Part shown: positions 60,001 to 64,000 of the stretch, piece after piece
How the letters are laid out: each line of letters begins with the position of its first letter
Numbering within the stretch: the stretch's first letter is position 1
From: Theileria orientalis strain Shintoku
Taxonomy: Eukaryota; Apicomplexa; Aconoidasida; Piroplasmida; Theileriidae
Reading direction: 5' to 3'
NCBI RefSeq assembly: GCF_000740895.1
Contig: NC_025262.1
Location: forward strand, 1,666,001 to 1,730,000
DNA length: 64,000 nucleotides
Program-made: the position numbers and the translations under genes
Notes under the pieces: model-generated
What the model was told of the DNA's origin: nothing
What the model saw: the letters and a program-made list of their open reading frames with translations, nothing else
The model's database searches: none

Positions 60001-61312
60001 AATATAAGGAAATAAAGTTATCCAATTCCGACGAGTCCCTAGATACTCTGTACTATGTTAATGGTGCTTCAACTGGAAAAGATAAAGTTTACGTATATTT
60101 TTATTCCAAGGACCCTAGACCACTTTTAGCATGTTACAATGGTATAGCTTATAGACCAAAAAGTTCTAAAGATTATGATAAAGAATGGGTTAGAGTAAAT
60201 AAGATTACTAAATGCCCAAGTGACGAAGTTTCCCATAGTTCAGAACTATTGAAAACGCTTTCCGATATAGCCAAAACATTAAATGTAGTATTATTAGATA
60301 AAAGACCCAGCGTCCTCAAACCAGAAAATGAAAAACCTGATTCTCCAGGAATCGACAATACTAAATATTCTGTTCAGAAATTTAAAAATAAAGATATTGA
60401 TGTAAAAGTTACGTACAGAAATAAAAAGTGCTACAGGGTGTACAACCATGAACCTAATGGTTCAGATGGTCGAGGTGATGGTTACAGATTAGGAGAAATA
60501 AAATACGGGTCAGACACTGGAGAGGCAAAATTATTGAATTACACAACCCACAAACCGTTATCAATGGTATCTACCTATTATAGCTTATACGATAAGGACC
60601 ATAAACATCCATTTTTAGTAGTACTCAAGTTTAAAAACGGTAAAAACACGGAAGAGTATTACAAACTCAAGGGGAAAGATGTTAAAGAGTGGGTTAAAAT
60701 GGATGAAGGTGGTTCTGACAAAGATATAATTAATCAATTAAAAAAAGAAGATACTTTTGAGGATGGTTTATATAGTTTAAGAACTCGGATTGGAATTGAT
60801 TTTGAAAATACAGAAAATATCACACCATTATTTAAGGCAGACAAATGTGAAGAGGGGAGCATTGATTGGGTGGCCATTGGAGCAGGTAGCGGAGGAGGGA
60901 TAGTTGGAGTTGGAACAATTGTCACTATTGGTGTTGTAGTAGTCAAAAAGTTGGCAGCTGCTGCCGTAACATAGTTGTTTTTGTCTTTGAAGATCTTCTC
61001 TTCCATTCCCATAGCCTCGTAGAGAACATGTAGCACTTCATCGGCTACATTTATCGTAGTTATAGCATAGCTATAAAAATTTGGATTATATAATAGATAT
61101 GTATCACACACTTAAAATACATATCTAACGCACGTATATAATTCATACGAATAAATTGTTTTAAATCAGATGATAATTACACTTTAGTGACTTCACAGGG
61201 GCCAGGATCAGCATTGGAATTTGCCTTGAAGCTCGTAGAGTTACTTTGCGGAACGGAGATCAAGGACAGCCTGGGCAAAGCAATGCTTCTACACCCATCG
61301 ATTGAAGTGTAA
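54063..61312 (+). CDS. PARK7: DJ-1/PARK7-family protein, 4 exons, last intron about 6.3 kb hosting another gene
   Basis: I read exons 54063-54098, 54291-54494, 54670-54880 and 61188-61312, giving 191 residues against 189 in human DJ-1. The sequence runs [20 protein letters not shown] (acidic residue of the active site), [36 protein letters not shown] (nucleophile-elbow cysteine, equivalent of Cys106), RVYHERNC, and then across the long intron [20 protein letters not shown]. The junction uses donor GCG/GTATTTC (phase 1) and acceptor ACTTTAG, and restores the frame exactly. The histidine that often follows near C106's partner position (T-H-P) is F-P here. DJ-1 proteins act in oxidative-stress protection and glyoxal/protein repair in cytosol or organelles. 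Intron 3 (54881-61187) contains a complete same-strand gene of 1,866 codons. Confidence 0.88.
55374..60974 (+). CDS. Giant variable-family protein nested inside the DJ-1 intron, 1,866 residues
   Basis: This is a single uninterrupted exon with ATG at 55374 (M-P-F-V-V-L), no signal peptide and no Gly2. It is built from recurring modules of two kinds. One is YQVDKT/YQIDKT/YEIDKT... followed by F-x-x-Y-T-H-x-P and V-x-V-Y-[YF]...P-L-x-[IL]. The other is V-Y-[VL]-[YF]-[FLY]...P-L-x-[IA]-C-Y-N-[GD] ending in a W and a Cys (near residues 600, 1125 and 1580). A glutamate/aspartate-rich linker ([16 protein letters not shown], about 680) divides the first third from the rest. The C-terminus has a membrane segment ([20 protein letters not shown]...) and a short KKLAAAAVT tail. 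The 493-bp 5' and 213-bp 3' flanks are noncoding as far as I can see. It is AT-rich in codon use, unlike the host gene's exons. Confidence 0.85.
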   Translation: MPFVVLKATDTSNTYGRSKARINKQLYINCYIFRRYQHTPMERLYPEDITIYKEYKAGIGNAVVLKTIISNRPYRIAHLVKAHVYYNRYENKTPLLLVLFFDGHQNAINRYYVRSDFDEDIRRWIKKGIDTLRPLESDDIENEILQPLLKENDRISDLLTYQVDKTTSKDSETYNGNKIQIIKRENDPSPGFKKYTHIPVGKYAKHKACVLCNSQVLFYWNTSDRRGYSAQIREIQNIKICSISVYYSPKIKEPLIIDILMSDKDGDKHLYYFRKISNNTLYWQSLDSKTFNNFVNQRVKTEDVHTRLTETGNKLLKSCLEKIESNLTKILIIMVDRTSEYSKNQVGTLKGQVGNNLDYVLANAHGTVAVKEVSTEFNALSSKGYAVYEHDFTSVSKSLQPNEALKIKFIGSKTEMVTQHSTMVTLNLEYQLKGGGYRSQSLYISVITNTDRKNKFKWYKHNCDKNITDKAFRLGYNGQYATVEPDSSDYQLNYRVVLVYFAYDYLDAFIFVAFPSEKSNKIRILSYSKFKSNALTGTIIKMSELDQTESNTMASLPKGSVHHIDSSLLKKLQDEHEKLKSEISGSIEQLSYEINQNKFYVYLYGPYLQPLMICYNDKAYTRFYLSQNRSSWNLVTGISSCMCKNVDSQDTSETIFVKSLNEVATSLSLIHPKKPDKGKEVEEEEDDEEDPSKRPLVMDISKIKSADYDFDRITVTENQTYSKSNLFVYCTHTPKGEDPLTIDSLITSSPVNKTIKLEASTKAKYVTVYFNRFILTKPLVLCIGTDDGKEKYYKDVIKPGDSYSISQDASISSDNLLDKLIDENDKRNSTFTYQIDKTIFTDGKTSKYGNEESITVTKEEKSLGFTIYTHKPNKAQTKSSYILQNKNLLVGRLKTQIGDAEDSHGKSYSSVKVYSLTKEPDFLLLIEFNGLFTFYYSYKRDEKGLYWGKEGFNYKSDLSIKEKLDELNYPLKSSVIIEIDEGSRPEENEDTEYEMRLIENKLNPDGTYEKSMYIEGKPVEGAKKIKATHPSKMYEPNQWRESGYKYVSHELPDSGSLSSLGKTKANVAGVRLFITKTAVNKPEEIYLYQSNDDVRLPRKRLRLYYPPTTTSSSSSLNKVFVYFYKEDTRPLSICYNGKLYKSRDNKFTEWIYDKTAKCYQASEVLNTLKIVYQKMKRKITFSSSGKDKHIDTYLNKRYQNYMRDSYSADYRKSSDGPYVLSKATVTKGLSNVTILDKLLDTLDGHTFDMMYKYYKNSSTNPLVFEFADGSAKTYIVRKDRFKYWSMEKIGNLAAELSKIEKSINETTVYEIDKTSSTYNTNITVKKHDNQPTNGFNKYTHSPNPGHTSGKVVVLYNLAKLTKIDRGTPKTLTEIESKPYQSVTVYFGDKAKNESKPAPLVLELTTSGTDKKHYKHKLDKSVYNWEPLTIPSPDDNNKQLIEELKKTEFELVESVVVLLEKTDNEVYGDDEIQSAMRQHDPPKQFNLAGIDRRSIRVSDKTGSEAKCISDFGYKACEHDLSTCFKGSKNYGLRFFILANDSTYKYKEIKLSNSDESLDTLYYVNGASTGKDKVYVYFYSKDPRPLLACYNGIAYRPKSSKDYDKEWVRVNKITKCPSDEVSHSSELLKTLSDIAKTLNVVLLDKRPSVLKPENEKPDSPGIDNTKYSVQKFKNKDIDVKVTYRNKKCYRVYNHEPNGSDGRGDGYRLGEIKYGSDTGEAKLLNYTTHKPLSMVSTYYSLYDKDHKHPFLVVLKFKNGKNTEEYYKLKGKDVKEWVKMDEGGSDKDIINQLKKEDTFEDGLYSLRTRIGIDFENTENITPLFKADKCEEGSIDWVAIGAGSGGGIVGVGTIVTIGVVVVKKLAAAAVT

Positions 61313-62437
61313 TTTAATGGTAGTTACTATACATTGATATATGTATTTGCATTCATATTTAATGATATTGATGTACGCAGTTGATTACAATGTTGACTGG
61401 TTGGTAATACACAGTTGTCAGTGGTGCCATGATAAGATGCTTCAGTGGTAATAAGACAGTTTTATATATTTAGATATTGATTAGCACATACTTGAGATGA
61501 TAGAAAATTTACAAAGTAACTTTAAAACAATTTTTCTGAAATTAACTATAAAGATAGAAAACGTTGGCGATGATACACACAACACAATAAATAACATGAA
61601 AGTGGAGTTAAATTATATTAGTCTACAGCAGTAATGATGGAATCATCAGGTATATTAACAACAGAATTTAGGCGGACTAGAAGACTGAGTAGTCTACTGA
61701 AAATTGAGATTAACACGGAAGAAAAGGGCACAAAGTATTTGTGAGCATGAACACGAGATAAATGAACACAAGAACCCTTAACAAAATTCAAAGAGTTAAA
61801 ATACAAAAAGTGATAGTTGCTAAAGAAGTCAGCCTTAAGAGCTTTGATTTGCTTGAGCTTGCCGAGTTGGAAAATAAACTTTTTAAGAAACCGTAAAGAA
61901 GACAAGACATAGCGAATAAAAATAGTCCCACGATGCTGATTCTTATTCTAAAAAGTAAATTAAAGTAAAATAAAATAAAAAATAGGAAATCATAAGGTAA
62001 ATAAGATAAAAGTAGGTATCAATAACAGGTGTGTGTGGGTATACAAAATAGCAATGTTTATATTAAAATAAAAATAAAAAATAGATAATTTTAGTAAATA
62101 AACACTTAAATAAATACTAAAATTGTAAAAATTGGTGTAATAAGTAGGTAAATACCCGAATAATGAGCTTATTTAAAACAGTGATCTCATATTTGAGCCA
62201 GCTGAAAATAAGATCAAATTTCTTCCTATTAGTCAACAAATCCATTGAAAAATAAAACTAGAAAAACAAGTAAATAGATGCTATAGTGACACCATTGAAA
62301 AAATTGATAAAAATAAAAACTAATTGATCTATGATGAGAGTGATAGGGTTAATACCATAAGAAAGAGCATGAAACTGAGAAAACAGCTCATAAGTCACAT
62401 TGAATAAAAAATCCCAGTAAAATAAAACAGTGGTAAA
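61313..62437. other. AT-rich region, possible tiny spliced gene at 61596-61896
   Basis: Most of it is A-rich and empty. A plus-strand series beginning ATGAAAGTGGAGTTAAATT at 61596 can be spliced in frame into about 67 residues ending ENKLFKKP (stop at 61894-61896). I recognise no family and rate it as a weak candidate only. Confidence 0.2.
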
Positions 62438-63997
62438 TTAATCTGATTTATCAACATTGGTGCCGCCGTTGTCGCCGACGTGAGCAGAGTTGCCGTCGCC
62501 GGGAGTGGCAACAGGATCCTTCGACCTGTGCCTAGTGCCGCTCTTCTTCCTCTCCTTGGCGGCCTTGTCAGAGCTGCTCTCAGCTCTGCTGCTGCTGTGA
62601 CTGCGCCGCTCAGCGCTGTGAGAGCTGCCGTTGCCGCTGGCCGTAGTGTTGGCAGTCGACTCTGCGCGTTCTGAAGTTTTAACCAATTTGGCGTCCTTGT
62701 CAGAAGGGAAAAACTTGTTAGGCTTCTCAACAAGGTTGGAAACAACGTGCTCCGAGGTCTAAATGCAATTAAAACCAATAAGTGCGACCGACTGTAATAA
62801 CGAGGGTGTGTATTCATCTAACTGTGTAACTAGTACCACTATTATTGGTATTCGCACTACCACTAGTAATAGCAGTAGTAACAGTAGCACTACTGCAACT
62901 AGTGGTGGTGGTAGTAGTAGCAGTAATAACAATACCTGGGTCAGCTGATATATGTATGGATCTGGAGTTTTCGGCCTGAAGAAGCTCGGCGCCATGACCT
63001 TGGAAATGAGCTTTAGGGACATTCCGTTCTTTTGGTGGTTTCTGGCGACGGCCCTCAGGGTCTTTATGATGCAGTAGATGCACTCTGCCTGCTCCGGCCT
63101 CATGCCCTTAATCAGCCTCCTGACGCTGCTGAAGACCTCCTCGGTGGACACCTTGTCCAAAACTGCATTCTTGATGGCCATGTAGCCCTTGTTGCCGAAC
63201 AGGGGCTCGGGCTGAATGTCTAAAATCAACTTGAACACGGCGACGGCCTCGTTGGGAGAGTTGAAGCTGCAGTTCTCGCCCAGGTTCTCCACGCGCGTCA
63301 CCACCTCGTACAGCTCCTCGGCCGAGCACTGGAGGTTGAGGAGGTTGGGGGCTGTCACGAAGTCCTTGGACTCGATGGCGCTGAGCACGTTCGACAGCAC
63401 CGGCGGGATGAGCCTGAAGTCCTTGAACCGCTGGCCCAGACGCGCGCCCAGCACCCACAACTCAGTGCCGAATGGCGAGAGGGGCGGGTTGATGCCCAGG
63501 TTGATCTCCTCCGTCCTCTGGACTATGTACGGGAAGTTGCGCAGCATGCTCTTCTTGTTCAGCTCCAGCTTCAGCAGCACGTCCGAGATGTTCGCCACGA
63601 CCTCGACCTTCGAGGTGTCCTTGGCGCTCTTGAAGGGCGAGGAGAGCGTGAGCAGGGTCTTCGTCGACATCGGCGAGTGGATCAGGTACACCTTCAGCAG
63701 GTTCTTCTTCTTTCCCGAGGGGAGCATGTTGTACCCTGAAAACAAGTGAAACTGGCCTGTCGCGAACAACGCTGGCTGCACATAGCTCCTGTTTCTAACT
63801 ACTCTGCATCACTTACACTGGTTTACGAAGTAGTACGACGACTTGTCGGACCAGGACACGCAGGTCTGACAAATGACCAGCGAGTACTTACTGCTAAGAT
63901 AGTCATTTAGCGTCTTTATGGTGAACCTCAGCGAGTCCTCGTAGTTCTCGTTCACCTTCGGGGTAACCGACGGGATTAGGAGCAGGACGCGCTCCAT
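62438..63997 (-). CDS. BCH (divergent CRAL-TRIO) plus RhoGAP-like protein, 5' end beyond window
   Basis: I read exons (minus) 63817-63997, 62936-63735 and 62438-62758, giving 433 visible residues; the gene may extend past the right edge. The first part (ERVLLLIPSVTPKVNENYED, then LNDYLSSKYSLVICQTCVSW, NLLKVYLIHSP) resembles the BCH/CRAL-TRIO_2 domain found before RhoGAP in ARHGAP1. It is followed by FGTELWVLGARLG...FRLIPPVLSNVLSAI (RhoGAP start), LNLQCSAEELYEVVTRVENL, EAVAVFKLILDIQPEPLF, ECIYCIIKTLRAVARNHQKN and SKVMAPSFFRP. The tail is Ser/Arg/Lys-rich low complexity (SSHSAERRSHSSSRAESSSD). The catalytic arginine finger (G-x-x-R-x-S) is replaced by T-A-P-N-L-L-N-L-Q-C-S. A Rho-family GTPase-binding scaffold rather than an active GAP is therefore likely. 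Confidence 0.75.
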
Positions 63998-64000
63998 GTT

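Noticed and set aside
54063..61312. DJ-1 as a pseudogene broken by the inserted gene
   Set aside because: All exons are open, splice signals at the long intron are good, phase is exact and total length is normal. Loss of function cannot be excluded without RNA evidence, but nothing in the sequence requires it.
61618..61905. 95-codon minus-strand ORF
   Set aside because: It begins with TTG and no in-frame ATG precedes it. A spliced plus-strand alternative is equally weak.
62810..62932. Coding repeat in the trinucleotide-rich tract near the RhoGAP-like gene
   Set aside because: The GTAGTAGTAGCAGTAATA-like tract lies within the intron 62759-62935. Reading through it would extend the frame into low-complexity sequence and skip the conserved-frame terminal exon.
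63737..63781. Start of the RhoGAP-like gene at M-Q-P-A-L-F
   Set aside because: This segment lies between a GTAAGT donor and a TTTTCAG acceptor and is spliced out. The BCH-like exon upstream joins in frame as F-V-N-Q-W-Y-N-M.

Overview
The window looks like a chromosome-internal or subtelomere-proximal piece of a piroplasmid apicomplexan, most likely Theileria or a close relative such as Cytauxzoon. Four things point there: several secreted proteins carry FAINT (DUF529) domains; there is a large lineage-specific family of repeat-domain proteins of the kind I remember from the T. equi genome; conserved genes have many very short introns (about 27-300 bp, GT-AG, often ending TTTAG or GTAG); and intergenic DNA is very AT-rich while conserved exons are GC-rich. 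The species cannot be fixed from the sequence alone.

Conserved, multi-exon genes alternate with islands of variable paralogs. From left to right: the 3' end of an unrecognised gene (1-716); a small variable-family gene (783-2024, minus); mitochondrial 2-oxoglutarate dehydrogenase E1 (2181-6489, minus, 11 exons); three secreted-type genes on the plus strand (7521-14247), two with FAINT domains; three tandem variable-family genes on the minus strand (14823-21966) with duplicated flanks; an EngB-type GTPase (minus); an Erv1/ALR-like protein (plus); tRNA-Gln; a Sec14 (CRAL-TRIO) protein; a Brahma-type SNF2 ATPase with QLQ, helicase and bromodomain (27889-34700); two minus-strand genes including a TFIIS central-domain protein; a small membrane protein; two more variable-family genes (39209-46120, minus); a FAINT secreted protein (47067-48815); a RING-H2 protein (minus); a TMEM147 homologue; a DJ-1/PARK7 homologue; and a BCH-RhoGAP-like gene running off the right edge.

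The most striking structure is at 54063-61312. The four DJ-1 exons splice into a normal-length 191-residue protein, but the last intron is about 6.3 kb and contains a complete 1,866-codon variable-family gene on the same strand. A housekeeping gene has apparently been opened by, and survived, the arrival of a large antigen-like gene. The second structure is a 25-nt imperfect-palindrome element placed 282-286 nt upstream of the start codon of each of the three tandem family genes, within duplicated 5' blocks.

The variable family shares a recurring strand motif (V-x-V-Y-Y ... P-L-[VLI]-[VI]-x-F), a C-terminal membrane segment with a very short tail, and no signal peptide. Four of seven members start with M-G-x-x-x-S, a textbook N-myristoylation signal. 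The FAINT genes instead carry N-terminal signal peptides. The window therefore holds two differently targeted candidate host-interaction repertoires interleaved with core metabolism and chromatin genes. Exon boundaries were read by eye from splice signals, frame continuity and family similarity; each full-length multi-exon model reported with a length sums to a multiple of three.
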